Origin: Roseivirga echinicomitans | Lineage (GTDB): Bacteria > Bacteroidota > Bacteroidia > Cytophagales > Cyclobacteriaceae | NCBI RefSeq assembly: GCF_001592935.1 | Contig: NZ_LRDB01000001.1 | Coordinates: 310,001 to 374,000 of the forward strand | Direction of reading: 5' to 3' | DNA length: 64,000 nucleotides | In this document: in pieces, positions 41,815 to 51,333 of the stretch | Layout: every line of letters starts with the position of its first letter | Position numbering within the stretch: the stretch's first letter is position 1 | Notes under the pieces: model-generated | Told to the model about the DNA's origin: nothing | The model's database searches: none | Seen by the model: the letters and a program-made list of their open reading frames with translations, nothing else | Made by a program: the position numbers and the translations under genes

Positions 41815-42954
41815 ATGTCGGTATTCGATTCTAATTTCAAAATAGGAGTTTTAGGAGGAGGTCAACTGGGTCGAATGATGATTCAGTCGGCCATAGATTT
41901 CAACTTTAATGTGCACGTATTAGACCCCGATGCAAACGCGCCTTCTAAAGAAATTGCGGCCTCGTTTACACACGGAAAACTCACAGACTTTGATACAGTT
42001 TACAACTTTGGCAAAGACAAAGATGTAATTACCATTGAAATTGAAAACGTAAATACCGAGGCTCTAAAGCAATTGGTTAAGGAAGGTAAAAAGGTGTTTC
42101 CACAGCCTGAGGTAATTGAACTGATTCAAAATAAGACACTTCAGAAAAGGTTTTATAAGGAAAACGGAATACCCACAGCCGACTTTATTGAAACCCAATC
42201 CAACGCTGATGTGGCAAAACATAAAGACTTTCTTCCTTTTGTAAACAAACTGGCTACTGGTGGTTATGATGGACGTGGAGTGCAAGTCATTCGCACCGAA
42301 GAGGCCTTCAGCAAAGCTTTTGATGCCCCGGGTTTTGTTGAAAAGCTCATTCCTTTCGAGAAAGAAATAGCTGTAATTGCTGCCAGAAATGAAAAGGGTG
42401 AGGTCACCTGTTTCCCAACAGTTGAAATGGTTTTTCACCCTGAGTTGAATCTTGTAGAATACCTGTTTTCGCCCGCAATCGTGAGCACTAGCGTAGAAAT
42501 TAAAGCACAAGAAATTGCCAAAACGCTAATCACTAAATTGAATATGGTCGGTTTATTGGCCATTGAAATGTTCTTGACAAAAGAAGGTGAAATATTGGTG
42601 AACGAAGTAGCGCCAAGAACGCATAACAGTGGTCATCAAACCATTGAAGGCAACGAAACCTCTCAGTTTGAACAGCATTTAAGAGCCATTTTAAATTTGC
42701 CTTTGGGCAGCACTAAAATTGTTCAACCAGCCGCAATGGTTAACCTTTTGGGCGAAGATGGCTTCGAAGGGCCCGCCAAATATGAAGGAATGGAAAATGT
42801 ACTCGGCCAAGAAGGCATACATGTACACCTTTATGGCAAAAGAATTACCAAGCCGCACCGTAAAATGGGGCACGCTACAATTACCGCAAGCAACATAGAG
42901 GGTTTGAAGGAAAAAGTTAATTTCGTAAAAGCAGAATTAAAGATAAAAGCATGA
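41815..42954 (+). CDS. purK: N5-carboxyaminoimidazole ribonucleotide synthase
   Basis: PurK uses ATP and bicarbonate to carboxylate aminoimidazole ribonucleotide at N5 in purine synthesis. The 379-residue ATP-grasp protein starts MSVFDSNFKIGVLGGGQLGRMM; the ATG at 41815 is chosen over an upstream frame inside the MutS-like gene. Motifs include ITIEIENVNTEAL, NKTLQKRFYKENGIPTADF, KLATGGYDGRGVQVI and NEVAPRTHNSGHQTIEG, the last holding metal and substrate ligands. It overlaps purE by four bases. Confidence 0.97.
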   Translation: MSVFDSNFKIGVLGGGQLGRMMIQSAIDFNFNVHVLDPDANAPSKEIAASFTHGKLTDFDTVYNFGKDKDVITIEIENVNTEALKQLVKEGKKVFPQPEVIELIQNKTLQKRFYKENGIPTADFIETQSNADVAKHKDFLPFVNKLATGGYDGRGVQVIRTEEAFSKAFDAPGFVEKLIPFEKEIAVIAARNEKGEVTCFPTVEMVFHPELNLVEYLFSPAIVSTSVEIKAQEIAKTLITKLNMVGLLAIEMFLTKEGEILVNEVAPRTHNSGHQTIEGNETSQFEQHLRAILNLPLGSTKIVQPAAMVNLLGEDGFEGPAKYEGMENVLGQEGIHVHLYGKRITKPHRKMGHATITASNIEGLKEKVNFVKAELKIKA

Positions 42955-43457
42955 GCAAAGCATTGGTAGGAATCATCATGGGTAGTCAGTCAGATTTACG
43001 TGTAATGTCTGATGCGGCTTCTGTTTTAGAAGAATTGGGTGTCCCTTTCGAGGTAACCATAGTTTCTGCGCACCGCACACCACATAGAATGGTAGACTAT
43101 GCTGAGCAAGCCATTAACAAAGGACTTAAGGTAATCATTGCTGGCGCTGGTGGTGCAGCGCATTTGCCGGGTATGGTGGCGTCCTTAACTACTTTACCTG
43201 TAATTGGAGTGCCTGTTAAATCGAGTAACTCCATTGATGGTTGGGATTCGGTACTTTCCATTTTACAAATGCCAGGCGGTGTGCCAGTCGCTACCGTAGC
43301 CTTAGATGGCGCAAAAAACGCGGGTATTTTGGCCGCTCAAATCGTGGGTACTTTTAACGAAAAGGTAGCTGAAAACTTGAAGTTCTACAAAACCGAAATG
43401 CGCAAGAAGGTAGAAGACAGTGTAGAAGAATTAACATCTAAAGGCTGGAAAAAATAA
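42951..43457 (+). CDS. purE: N5-CAIR mutase
   Basis: PurE moves the carboxyl group from N5 to C4 of the imidazole ring, the step after PurK. The 168-residue protein has the class I motifs IIMGSQSDLRVMSDAASVL, VSAHRTPHRMVDYA and IAGAGGAAHLPGMVASLTTLPVIGVPV, including Ser and His at the active site. It overlaps purK by four bases (ATGA). A VOC-superfamily gene follows five bases later. Confidence 0.98.
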   Translation: MSKALVGIIMGSQSDLRVMSDAASVLEELGVPFEVTIVSAHRTPHRMVDYAEQAINKGLKVIIAGAGGAAHLPGMVASLTTLPVIGVPVKSSNSIDGWDSVLSILQMPGGVPVATVALDGAKNAGILAAQIVGTFNEKVAENLKFYKTEMRKKVEDSVEELTSKGWKK

Positions 43458-43462
43458 GCCAG

Positions 43463-43864
43463 ATGGCTGATTTGCACTTATCCCATATAAAAGAAACCAG
43501 CCTTTATATTTCTGACCTAAATCGGACAGAAAATTTTTACCATACTAAACTTGGGTTATCGGTTGCCGCCAAAGTCGATGGGAGACATATATTTTTTAAA
43601 GTAGGTAACTGTATGTTACTTTGCTTTCTGCCCGAAGTGAGTAAAATAGAAGAAACTTTACCGCCTCATTTTGCCAAAGGCAAACAACATATGGCTTTTG
43701 GAATTCCTCTGAAAGAATACGAAGATTGGAAGAAGAAACTGATGAATCTGGGCATTCCCATTACCTGTGAGCACCATTGGCGTGAGCGTATATACTCGCT
43801 CTATTTTGAAGACCCAGATGGGAACGTTCTTGAAATTGTTCCGAACGAACTTTGGGATAATTAA
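43463..43864 (+). CDS. VOC-superfamily (glyoxalase-like) protein
   Basis: The 133-residue vicinal-oxygen-chelate protein has two beta-alpha-beta repeats. It begins ADLHLSHIKETSLYISDLNRTENFYHTKLGLSV, with His5 or so as the first metal ligand. Near the end, YSLYFEDPDGNVLEIVPNE holds the Glu ligand typical of these metalloenzymes. The substrate is unknown; lyase, dioxygenase and resistance activities all occur in the superfamily. It lies 5 bases behind purE and may be co-transcribed with it. Its stop overlaps the convergent small gene by four bases. Confidence 0.88.
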   Translation: MADLHLSHIKETSLYISDLNRTENFYHTKLGLSVAAKVDGRHIFFKVGNCMLLCFLPEVSKIEETLPPHFAKGKQHMAFGIPLKEYEDWKKKLMNLGIPITCEHHWRERIYSLYFEDPDGNVLEIVPNELWDN

Positions 43865-44082
43865 ATCTCGTACTCCAATTCATGAGTCCCAGAATATTGG
43901 AAATCGAACCAATATTCATATTCTGAATACTGAATACAATCCTCTAAAACCTGATCCGCCAAATTGAGTCTAACAAAACTCGTTTGTGGTAACCACTCGC
44001 GAAGCTTGAAAACTTGATCAAATGGTAACCTAGAAACCTGAACATATCCAGTGCCTAAGTCGATGTGGGGCTGTGCTTTCAT
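43861..44082 (-). CDS. Small soluble protein of unknown function
   Basis: The 73-residue protein begins MKAQPHIDLGTGYVQVSRL and is acidic and aromatic towards its end (YSEYEYWFDFQYSGTHELEY). No family recognised. It ends by overlapping the VOC gene's last four bases in convergent orientation. The regular amphipathic segments (FDQVFKLREWLP, LNLADQVLEDCIQY) and the snug fit between genes support translation. Confidence 0.65.
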   Translation of the reverse strand: MKAQPHIDLGTGYVQVSRLPFDQVFKLREWLPQTSFVRLNLADQVLEDCIQYSEYEYWFDFQYSGTHELEYEI

Positions 44083-44161
44083 TTGAATGCAATTTTAATC
44101 AATTACGACACACGTAACTTAATCAGCTGTTTATCAGATTATTAAATTTATGTATCTAAAA

Positions 44162-44194
44162 CAATAAGTCGCCTGCATTTCAAGCGACTTATTG
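44162..44194 (-). terminator. Hairpin terminator downstream of the AsmA-family gene
   Basis: CAATAAGTCGC (44162-44172) pairs perfectly with GCGACTTATTG (44184-44194) around an 11-base loop. On the minus strand it is followed by TTTTAG and lies about 50 bases after the AsmA stop. The 11-bp perfect stem suggests it works in either direction. Confidence 0.75.
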
Positions 44195-44245
44195 ATAAGA
44201 TGACTTAATTAAGTAAAATGTTACAGTTGGCTTCAAAAATTATTT

Positions 44246-47200
44246 CTAGTTGCCGCCTCCGCCTTTTTTCTTTTTCAGTAAGCCTTTCAATACACCTTCG
44301 GCTTTCTTCTTTGCTTCTTCAAGCTTTTGGTCAGTAGTATCCTTTTTAACCCCTAATTTACCAGCAAGCTTAAGTGCAGCACTATCAGTTTGGGACTTCA
44401 ATAATGAATCAGCTTTAGACTTAAGTTCTGTTTTCTTCACATCCAAGACTAGGTTTGCTGAGTCTTTCGCTTGATCAACTTTTGCCTGAACTTCTTGCTT
44501 CACCTCTTCTTTCTTTTCCTCTACTTTAGCTTTTACTGAAGCCGTTACTGCACTTTTGACGTCAGTACCGTCACCACTGCCCACACTTCTAAGTCCGAAT
44601 TCAGGTTTGGCGTATGTTCCACTCATACCAATATTTAGTCTCACTGTGCTACTAGAAACTGCTGAGCTACCCGTAACTTGAGAAACTAAACTATTTAGTT
44701 GAGCTCCAATTTGTCCTGCTTGAACATCCATTCCTAAGGTATAATCGATTGAACCATCTATTCCAGTACTTCCCGCGATGGTGGTTTTATAATCACCAAG
44801 CTTCACATCAAAAGGCTTCACGAAAAGGCGGCCATCCTTAATTTCAGCCGACATTTTTACTTTATCTAAAGTTGAAGTAGAAATTTTTTGAAGTTTAGTT
44901 AACGAAGTTAGACCTGTCACTATTTTGGAATCTTGATCTAAACTGGCTTGTAATAACTGCAATACTCCACTACCAGATAAGGTGCTATAATCAGGCATCA
45001 TGTCTGCACCCAACGCTCCAGCCATTGCAAAATCTGTTGACAAAAGGCCTTGCATCTTCTCGGCAATTGGTGCTAATTTTTGAATCATCTCAATACTCTG
45101 AAATGATTGAGGAATTGAAATCTCTTTTACTTTAAACCCAAAGGCAAAAAGTGGTTTTTCTGGTTTACTGTCGTAAGAACCTTGTAAACCAACAGTGCCA
45201 TTGAGGGTTTTCATGTTGGCATTTTCCAAGGCTACTTTACCATCCTTTACAACTAAACCACTTTTTACCTCTTTAAGCTCAAGCTTATTGTACATTACCT
45301 TATTTACAGAAGCATTCATGTTGAACTCCACATTCTCAGGAATTCTAACGACCTGCATAGGCTCTCCTGTTTCATCGTCAACCTCTTCTTCAGATTCGGT
45401 CATCCATTCGTTTACGTTCAGCACGTCAGCCGTAGCATTTAAATTCCCCTTCAGCTTTCCATCATTTAAAGCAAAGCCTAGGTAGTTTTCAATTTTACCA
45501 GTAGCACTAAAGTTCGTTTCGCCAGCCGAGCCACTTAATTCATTTAGGTTAATACTGCTTTTATCAAAAGAAGTGTTTGCAGAAGAGATTTTAAAAGTTT
45601 TTCCCATGGCTTCATCAGCATACACAAGGTTGGTCACTTTCAACACTCCTTTAGTATCTAAGTTTTGGTATCGCTCATTTTCTATATCGCTCATTCGGCC
45701 TTTTGAGCTCAAGTCAGCCATAATAATTCCAGAAGCCTGAACGCCTTCCATCGGGTAAATCTTAAAAATTTTATCAAGGTCAATGGTTCCTTTTGCTGTA
45801 GCATCCCATTCAAAATTATCTGGGTTTTGAAGCATCAACTTTGCCTGAAAAGGCTGTCCATCCATCATAAAATCCATGTTGGAAACATTGATTTTGGTAT
45901 CCTTTATTTTACCCGTTGGGTTTAGCACTTCAGCCACTACATTGATTTGTTCCAATGGAATTGGGAATTCAGTAGACTGTATTTTACCATCTTTGAGGTT
46001 CATGGTAATGTCTAATATAGGAATCATGGACTGTAGACTATCGTACTTGCCATTTGCTTTTGCATTTAAGGTCATTATTCCGTCTAGAACAAGCCCTTCA
46101 ATAGGCAACATGCTATTTAAATCTTTCAGGTTCAACGTACCCTTGATATCGGCATCAATAGGGTAGTCCTTTAGGTTTGCCACTTTTAATCGTGCATCAA
46201 AAGGATTCTTCCCAAAGTCGATGTGCATTTTCTTCAGGTCAATAACTGTGTTCTCAATTACTCCATTCGAATTGTCCACATTCAAGGCAACTTGAATATT
46301 ATTGATTGCCTCTGGTAAACCAGGGTATTGAACAGATGCATCGTCAATATTAAGGTTAAGGCTAAATGCAGGCATTTCTGTATCTGAATATTTACCCTTC
46401 ACCATTCCGCTAAATGAAACATTACCCGTTGCTTTCACATCATCGAAGCTCTCTGTATAGGCTCCGGGAATAAGTGAAAATATTTTTTTGAATTCTGATG
46501 AAGGAGAGCTAAACGAAAGATCCATACCATAGGAATCATCGAACATCGTAAACGAGCCATTGGCGGCTAAAGGAAATTCGTTAATCAGAAATTCGTTTTC
46601 TTTAAATGTAAACTTCATGTTAGGCAGGTCCATGCTCATCACCAAGTCCATTGTTACTGATTTATTGGTTACATATTCTGTCCCATCATAAGCAAATGTT
46701 GCTGCATCAACCTTTCCTTCAGAAACCAAATCGAAAATATCCTCGGCAAAATCACCCTTTCCAAAAATATTTATTCCGTTGAGTTGCGTAAATACTTGTG
46801 AAGATTGATCGAAGTAAATAAAATCACCATTTGAGACGGAAAAACTTTTTATTCCAAAGCTTAAAGAGCCTTCTGATTCAGTTGTATCTACCTCATCAGC
46901 ACCTTCCACAACCTTCATTATATCATAATTGGCTGTCCCATCTTCTAGAACAATGATGGTAATATCAGGAGACTCTAGGCTCACTCCCTTAATAGTAATT
47001 GCATCACCAAAAAGTACTTCTTTCAAATTGATTTGAGCTTCAAGGTTCTTTACGTTGGCCAACGTATCTCCTTCAAAAACACCCTTCCCAATTATGCCAA
47101 AGTCGCCAAGGCTCACCGTAAAGTCCGGGAAATTTTTAATGAGCGAAAGCCCAAATTTATCAATGTCGAAGTATAAGGTAGCTTCAGTATTCTTGTCAAA

Positions 47201-47311
47201 CTCGGAAACAATTTTATCCCTGATTTTATCTTTGAAAAAGATGGGGATAAGCAACAGCAGTAAAAAGACAAATAGAAATACTCCGAGAACAATTTTAAAA
47301 AAGCGCTTCAT
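44246..47311 (-). CDS. AsmA-family envelope protein
   Basis: The 1021-residue protein has one N-terminal TM helix (IVLGVFLFVFLLLLLIPIF) and a very long periplasmic region of repeating beta-strand motifs, as in the AsmA/YhjG/TamB-like bridge proteins: FTVSLGDFGIIGKGVF, VANLKDYPIDADIKGTLNLKDLN, IDYTLGMDVQAG and GSSAVSSSTVRLNIGMSGTYAKP. These are thought to move phospholipids between membranes. The C-terminal 110 residues are a Lys/Glu/Ala-rich coiled coil ending in LLKKKKGGGGN, an unusual tail. It is expressed as a single gene. Confidence 0.9.
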   Translation of the reverse strand: MKRFFKIVLGVFLFVFLLLLLIPIFFKDKIRDKIVSEFDKNTEATLYFDIDKFGLSLIKNFPDFTVSLGDFGIIGKGVFEGDTLANVKNLEAQINLKEVLFGDAITIKGVSLESPDITIIVLEDGTANYDIMKVVEGADEVDTTESEGSLSFGIKSFSVSNGDFIYFDQSSQVFTQLNGINIFGKGDFAEDIFDLVSEGKVDAATFAYDGTEYVTNKSVTMDLVMSMDLPNMKFTFKENEFLINEFPLAANGSFTMFDDSYGMDLSFSSPSSEFKKIFSLIPGAYTESFDDVKATGNVSFSGMVKGKYSDTEMPAFSLNLNIDDASVQYPGLPEAINNIQVALNVDNSNGVIENTVIDLKKMHIDFGKNPFDARLKVANLKDYPIDADIKGTLNLKDLNSMLPIEGLVLDGIMTLNAKANGKYDSLQSMIPILDITMNLKDGKIQSTEFPIPLEQINVVAEVLNPTGKIKDTKINVSNMDFMMDGQPFQAKLMLQNPDNFEWDATAKGTIDLDKIFKIYPMEGVQASGIIMADLSSKGRMSDIENERYQNLDTKGVLKVTNLVYADEAMGKTFKISSANTSFDKSSINLNELSGSAGETNFSATGKIENYLGFALNDGKLKGNLNATADVLNVNEWMTESEEEVDDETGEPMQVVRIPENVEFNMNASVNKVMYNKLELKEVKSGLVVKDGKVALENANMKTLNGTVGLQGSYDSKPEKPLFAFGFKVKEISIPQSFQSIEMIQKLAPIAEKMQGLLSTDFAMAGALGADMMPDYSTLSGSGVLQLLQASLDQDSKIVTGLTSLTKLQKISTSTLDKVKMSAEIKDGRLFVKPFDVKLGDYKTTIAGSTGIDGSIDYTLGMDVQAGQIGAQLNSLVSQVTGSSAVSSSTVRLNIGMSGTYAKPEFGLRSVGSGDGTDVKSAVTASVKAKVEEKKEEVKQEVQAKVDQAKDSANLVLDVKKTELKSKADSLLKSQTDSAALKLAGKLGVKKDTTDQKLEEAKKKAEGVLKGLLKKKKGGGGN

Positions 47312-47402
47312 AAAACTTTAGTTTTTAATAATACAAAAGTATAGAATAAACTAGGAAGAAGCCTTGATGTTATAAAAATTGAAATTAAATAATCTTGAAG
47401 GT

Positions 47403-47939
47403 TTAAGATTTGAGCTTCCTAATCTTCCTAGGGCCATACCACAACCAAATACCTGATATGGAAAGAATTAAGAGGCCAAGACCCAAAACGTTCATAGAAA
47501 TAAGTTTGAACAGTTCTGAAATTATACTCCCATCATGAATCTGCTCTATCCAGTCGGAATTTCGCTTGGCTACGGAATAAACCTCTAGTGTTTGGGCATC
47601 TACTTGAACTTCCCAACTTCCAGTATCGAAGATCACTTTGGCGATTCCTTTGGTTGGTCGATATTCAATTCGATCAAAATTAGAAGCATTCAGACCCAAA
47701 CTGTCCACTGCTAGAAGCGAAACATCTGCCAAGCGTTGAACAGAATGCCAATCCGACATATTCAAATTTTCACCTTCCCGAGTTGGAGGTTGTAGGATAT
47801 CAATATTCTTTTTCCAACCCAAGATTAGACCCGTCACCGAACTTATAATCAGAAAAGTCACGATGAACAAACCAAGGGTCTTGTGAATTTGACGATATGA
47901 TCTTATGCTTTTTACAAGCTTAACAGGAGCCTTGGCCAT
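47403..47939 (-). CDS. PepSY-associated membrane protein
   Basis: The 178-residue protein has two TM helices: FIVTFLIISSVTGLILGW, about 24-41, and LGLGLLILSISGIWLWYG, about 152-170. RQIHKTLGLF marks the PepSY_TM start, and a periplasmic PepSY-like domain lies between the helices (KGIAKVIFDTGSWEVQVDAQTLEVYSVAKRNSDWIEQIHDGSI). Proteins of this kind are found with iron or heme reductases and with peptidase control. No receptor or reductase gene is adjacent. It is divergent from the transglutaminase-like gene behind the direct-repeat array. Confidence 0.88.
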   Translation of the reverse strand: MAKAPVKLVKSIRSYRQIHKTLGLFIVTFLIISSVTGLILGWKKNIDILQPPTREGENLNMSDWHSVQRLADVSLLAVDSLGLNASNFDRIEYRPTKGIAKVIFDTGSWEVQVDAQTLEVYSVAKRNSDWIEQIHDGSIISELFKLISMNVLGLGLLILSISGIWLWYGPRKIRKLKS

Positions 47940-48087
47940 AAATCAATGAGTTTGCTGAAAGCGCGAATAAGTGGAATTTAAGTGGAACGCACAACCGTAA
48001 TTATATGAACAAAGCTTTAATTAAGGTGAAAAAATGACTGACCAAAACTACATGAACATAAATTGTATGTTACGTAATTTGTTATTA

Positions 48088-48142
48088 TGTTACCTCAATG
48101 TTAACTTAATGTTAACAGATGTGTTATAAAATAGTAACTTTG
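48088..48142 (+). promoter_or_regulatory. Three 11-bp direct repeats upstream of a TAACTTTG promoter box
   Basis: TGTTACCTCAA (48088-48098), TGTTAACTTAA (48099-48109) and TGTTAACAGAT (48110-48120) are in perfect 11-base register. An ATGTTAC lies further up at 48067-48073, about two turns away. TAACTTTG (48135-48142) is an exact -7 box, 10 bases from the ATG at 48153. Direct repeats of one helical turn are the form recognised by OmpR/PhoB-type response regulators; which regulator acts here is not known. Confidence 0.7.
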
Positions 48143-48152
48143 TACATAGGCA

Positions 48153-49013
48153 ATGAATAAAAGCAGAGACATATGGTTAATCATAATAGTGGGGTTTCTC
48201 CATTTTAACCTATATGCTCAAAGCCCTACACAAAATAATTCACTTCAAGAAACGTTTAGCAAAGCTGATATATTTCTGGCCGATGTCGAGGAAGAGCAGC
48301 GAATAGAAGCACATCAGAACCTTGCTCAACTCATTGATAATCTTGAGTCTATGAGAAAAAAAGAAAACGATGATGACGCCTTCTTGCGTAAGATCTTTCT
48401 TAAAACCAATAGAAAAAATCTTCGCAGATACAGCCTGTACTCTGATTTTTCTGAAACCTTACTTAACGGCAATTACGGCTGTCTGTCAGGCACAATCCTA
48501 TACTCCCTTCTTCTCTCACATTTCGGTTTTGACTTTACAGCAATGGAGCTTTCCGATCATGTTTATTTATTGGTAGAGAAGGATAACTCAAAATTCATTT
48601 TTGAATCAACCTTGGGGTCTAGAGGTTTTATAGCAAACAAAAAAGAGATAGAAAAAGCGCTGAACGGCTATAGCGATCGGTTGGTTGTGAACCAGTCAAT
48701 GACGGCCGTAGCTTCATTAAAGAGTAGAGAGCAAACATCCTTTATCAACAATCGAATTGGCTTGAAAGAGTTAGCTGGACTGCAGTATTATAATAAGGCC
48801 TTTGAAAGTTTTAAGAACTCTGAACTGATTATTGCGTTGGAATACACTGAAGAGGCTCACGATTTGTACCCTTCAGTGAGAATAAAACAGCTTATGCAAT
48901 TAATAGTAAACCAAATTCTTTATAGCGAAGGATTAACCCAAGAGGTAAAACAAGATGCCTTGAACAATTACATTTCCCACGTTCGTGGGAATAAGATTAG
49001 TCAAACCAAATAG
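48153..49013 (+). CDS. Secreted transglutaminase/protease-like fold protein
   Basis: The 286-residue protein has a signal peptide (IWLIIIVGFLHFNLYAQ) and helical N- and C-terminal parts. The middle resembles the transglutaminase-like cysteine-protease fold: Cys110 in NGNYGCLSGTILYSLLLSHFG, His136 in LSDHVYLLVE and an acidic residue at Glu151 in FIFESTLGS. The spacing of Cys, His and Glu fits a catalytic triad, which is inference. The C-terminal helices (YYNKAFESFKNSELIIALEYTEEAHDLYP) look like a TPR. Its promoter has an 11-bp direct-repeat array. Confidence 0.75.
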   Translation: MNKSRDIWLIIIVGFLHFNLYAQSPTQNNSLQETFSKADIFLADVEEEQRIEAHQNLAQLIDNLESMRKKENDDDAFLRKIFLKTNRKNLRRYSLYSDFSETLLNGNYGCLSGTILYSLLLSHFGFDFTAMELSDHVYLLVEKDNSKFIFESTLGSRGFIANKKEIEKALNGYSDRLVVNQSMTAVASLKSREQTSFINNRIGLKELAGLQYYNKAFESFKNSELIIALEYTEEAHDLYPSVRIKQLMQLIVNQILYSEGLTQEVKQDALNNYISHVRGNKISQTK

Positions 49014-49021
49014 TTTTCTCT

Positions 49022-51244
49022 TTACATACCTATAATGGTGAACTCAACTCTTCGGTTGAGGGCTCTACCCATGTCGGTTCTATTGGTGGCCAATGGAACA
49101 CTTTCTCCATACCAAACAAACTTAAGTCGATCTTCTTTAATTCCTAAGCCTGCAAGTGCTTTCCGAACGGCCTCCACCCTTCTTCTAGATAAGTCAATGT
49201 TATACTCGGGGCTGCCATAATTATCGGTATGGCCAGCCAACTCTACAATGGCGGTAGGGTAGTCGTTCATAAATTTAGCAAGGTTCCTAATTTCTGTCCA
49301 AGACCTGGGTTTGAGCAAATCCTTATCAAAATCAAAAAATACGTTTCTAATAATAAAGGAAGCTCCAGGAGCGGCTTTCACCACTTGTGCATTTATGTTT
49401 ATGATTGGTCTCTGAATATCACTTACCAAAGCATTAGACTGGGTTGGTGCTTCATCCAATTCTCTTCGCTGGGCATTTAATAGCTCAAAAGTGTCTCTCT
49501 TAATTTGAGGTAAAGCAAGATCAATGGCCACTGCCTTCATAATATTTGCAGGAATGCTAATAGGTTCACCGGTAGCCAAGTCTGCACTATCAAGGTCCAA
49601 TTTATCTAGTGTCACTGCGAACACATTGACTTCAGAGATATCCAATAAGTCAACCGTAGCTCCAACTGGAATAAAACCAGGTATTTCGGCTCTGTAAGTG
49701 TAAATTTCATCCGCTGGTAGTTCCGTGCAATAATTTCCAGCGGCATCGGTTCTTACTCGGCCAACTTCCACTCCATCTCTTAACCTAGAGAACACTACTT
49801 CTGCATCCAAAGGGTCTCCTGTTTCGGGATCCTTAATTGCTCCGCACAAGGTCACTAGTCTCAATTGACGTGTTACCAAAGGGAGCGTCATAGAAAAAAT
49901 ATCAAGGTCGTTGCCATCTACTTCTCTACAGAAATAGGCAAGCGATCCATTTTGCGGAATGAAAAGGAACATATCGTCCTCTTCTGTATTAATAACTGGC
50001 CCCAAGTTTTCCGGCTCAGTCCAACTTGTCCATGAGTTATCTAAGCGTCTGGTGACATAAATATCCTTCTTGCCGTATCCACTATGCCCTTCAGAGGTGA
50101 AAAACATTGTCTTTTTATCTGGCATTAAAAATTGCCCTTCTTCTTCACCAGCAGAGTTAATTACAGGCCCCATATGTAAAGGCTCCGTCCATAGACCATC
50201 CCTCTGCAAAAAACTTACATATAGATCTCTGCCTCCTTCTGTTTTCTTCCCTTCTTCAGAAATAAGAAGTATTTCGCTATCTGGAGTAAGCCAAAAGTTT
50301 ACATTTCTGTGAACATTAACATCGTTGAAAATCTTAAGATTTTCGGGCTTAGTCCATTCCTTTTTGGATATCCTCTCACTTTTCGAAATACCATACTTCA
50401 TTCCGCCAGGCAAATATTTATTGCCCAGGATAATCAGCTCCTCACTTTCTTGTAGAAATGAGCTTATAAAATTCGGATCAGGATTATTAAGTACATCACC
50501 AATGTTATTGGCCAACCCCCAGTCTAAAGTCGTTGAATCAAAGTCAGAATACCATATGTCTTCCATGTCATCTTCTCCCCCCACATTTCCAGGATGTCCT
50601 CTTCTACTGAAATACATTGTTTTATTGTCTTTAGTCAATAAGGGTTTTATTTCCCTATATGGACTATTTACCAAATCATTCAATCTTTTGACCTCCAGCT
50701 TAGTGTTGATATCAGGCAATAGGTTAACCTTTGCCTCAATCGGTTCTTGTGAATTAGAAACACCAATACAGTCAATGGCCGAAAAGCCATCCACCGCTCT
50801 TCCGTCAATTACTATTTTGATTGCTTTTACATTGTAAGGGGTCTTGTCCAAAAAAATTCTGAACATCCTATGAGGCTCATCAATTGGCCCTGGGGATTGT
50901 TTAAATACTGAATGCTCCTTGTTATCATCATCATAAAGAATCACTTCCCTAATGGCTCCTGGATTGAATGTCTCACCTATTGCAATTTGTTCGATAGGCA
51001 TTTCCAAACTGAATTGTACCTTAACAAATTCAACGGTATTGGGATTGAAGGGTGCCCAAGCACTAGGGCTCTCTCCTCCTGCAGGTAATGCATCGGGCTT
51101 ACCTAGCAACTGCTTGGCAGAACCCTGAAGCTGAGAAATTTCAGAAGAATAGTCAATTACACGCGAAGCCCACTGAACTGTGGTTTGGGAATAGGCCGCA
51201 GGAAAGCAGAACACCCAAAGAAGCGCACAAAGGACAATTCTCAT
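49022..51244 (-). CDS. OmpA-family protein with discoidin-like and PD40-type repeat regions
   Basis: The 740-residue protein starts at the ATG at 51244, which gives a good signal peptide (RIVLCALLWVFCFPAAYSQ). The first 150 mature residues look like a carbohydrate-binding/discoidin domain (EFVKVQFSLEMPIEQIAIGETFNPGAI). Beta-propeller-type PD40 repeats follow, with phrases such as MYFSRRGHPGNVGGEDDMEDI and FFTSEGHSGYGKKDIYVTRR. A Cna-like sandwich (TGDPLDAEVVFSRLRDG) precedes the peptidoglycan-binding OmpA domain (LAGHTDNYGSPEYNIDLSRRR). The likely role is to link outer membrane to cell wall. Confidence 0.9.
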   Translation of the reverse strand: MRIVLCALLWVFCFPAAYSQTTVQWASRVIDYSSEISQLQGSAKQLLGKPDALPAGGESPSAWAPFNPNTVEFVKVQFSLEMPIEQIAIGETFNPGAIREVILYDDDNKEHSVFKQSPGPIDEPHRMFRIFLDKTPYNVKAIKIVIDGRAVDGFSAIDCIGVSNSQEPIEAKVNLLPDINTKLEVKRLNDLVNSPYREIKPLLTKDNKTMYFSRRGHPGNVGGEDDMEDIWYSDFDSTTLDWGLANNIGDVLNNPDPNFISSFLQESEELIILGNKYLPGGMKYGISKSERISKKEWTKPENLKIFNDVNVHRNVNFWLTPDSEILLISEEGKKTEGGRDLYVSFLQRDGLWTEPLHMGPVINSAGEEEGQFLMPDKKTMFFTSEGHSGYGKKDIYVTRRLDNSWTSWTEPENLGPVINTEEDDMFLFIPQNGSLAYFCREVDGNDLDIFSMTLPLVTRQLRLVTLCGAIKDPETGDPLDAEVVFSRLRDGVEVGRVRTDAAGNYCTELPADEIYTYRAEIPGFIPVGATVDLLDISEVNVFAVTLDKLDLDSADLATGEPISIPANIMKAVAIDLALPQIKRDTFELLNAQRRELDEAPTQSNALVSDIQRPIININAQVVKAAPGASFIIRNVFFDFDKDLLKPRSWTEIRNLAKFMNDYPTAIVELAGHTDNYGSPEYNIDLSRRRVEAVRKALAGLGIKEDRLKFVWYGESVPLATNRTDMGRALNRRVEFTIIGM

Positions 51245-51333
51245 AGAAGTGAAAACACGTATGTTATAGAGTTTCAATAATAGCCAATTATAACAAGTAA
51301 ATAAATATTTAGGTATAGCAAATACCCTTTTTC

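Noticed and set aside
44250-44474. Plus-strand open frame opposite the AsmA C-terminus starting MPPPPFFFFSK
   Set aside because: It is the mirror of the Gly/Lys-rich AsmA tail; low-complexity amino acids show that it is a shadow of the real gene.
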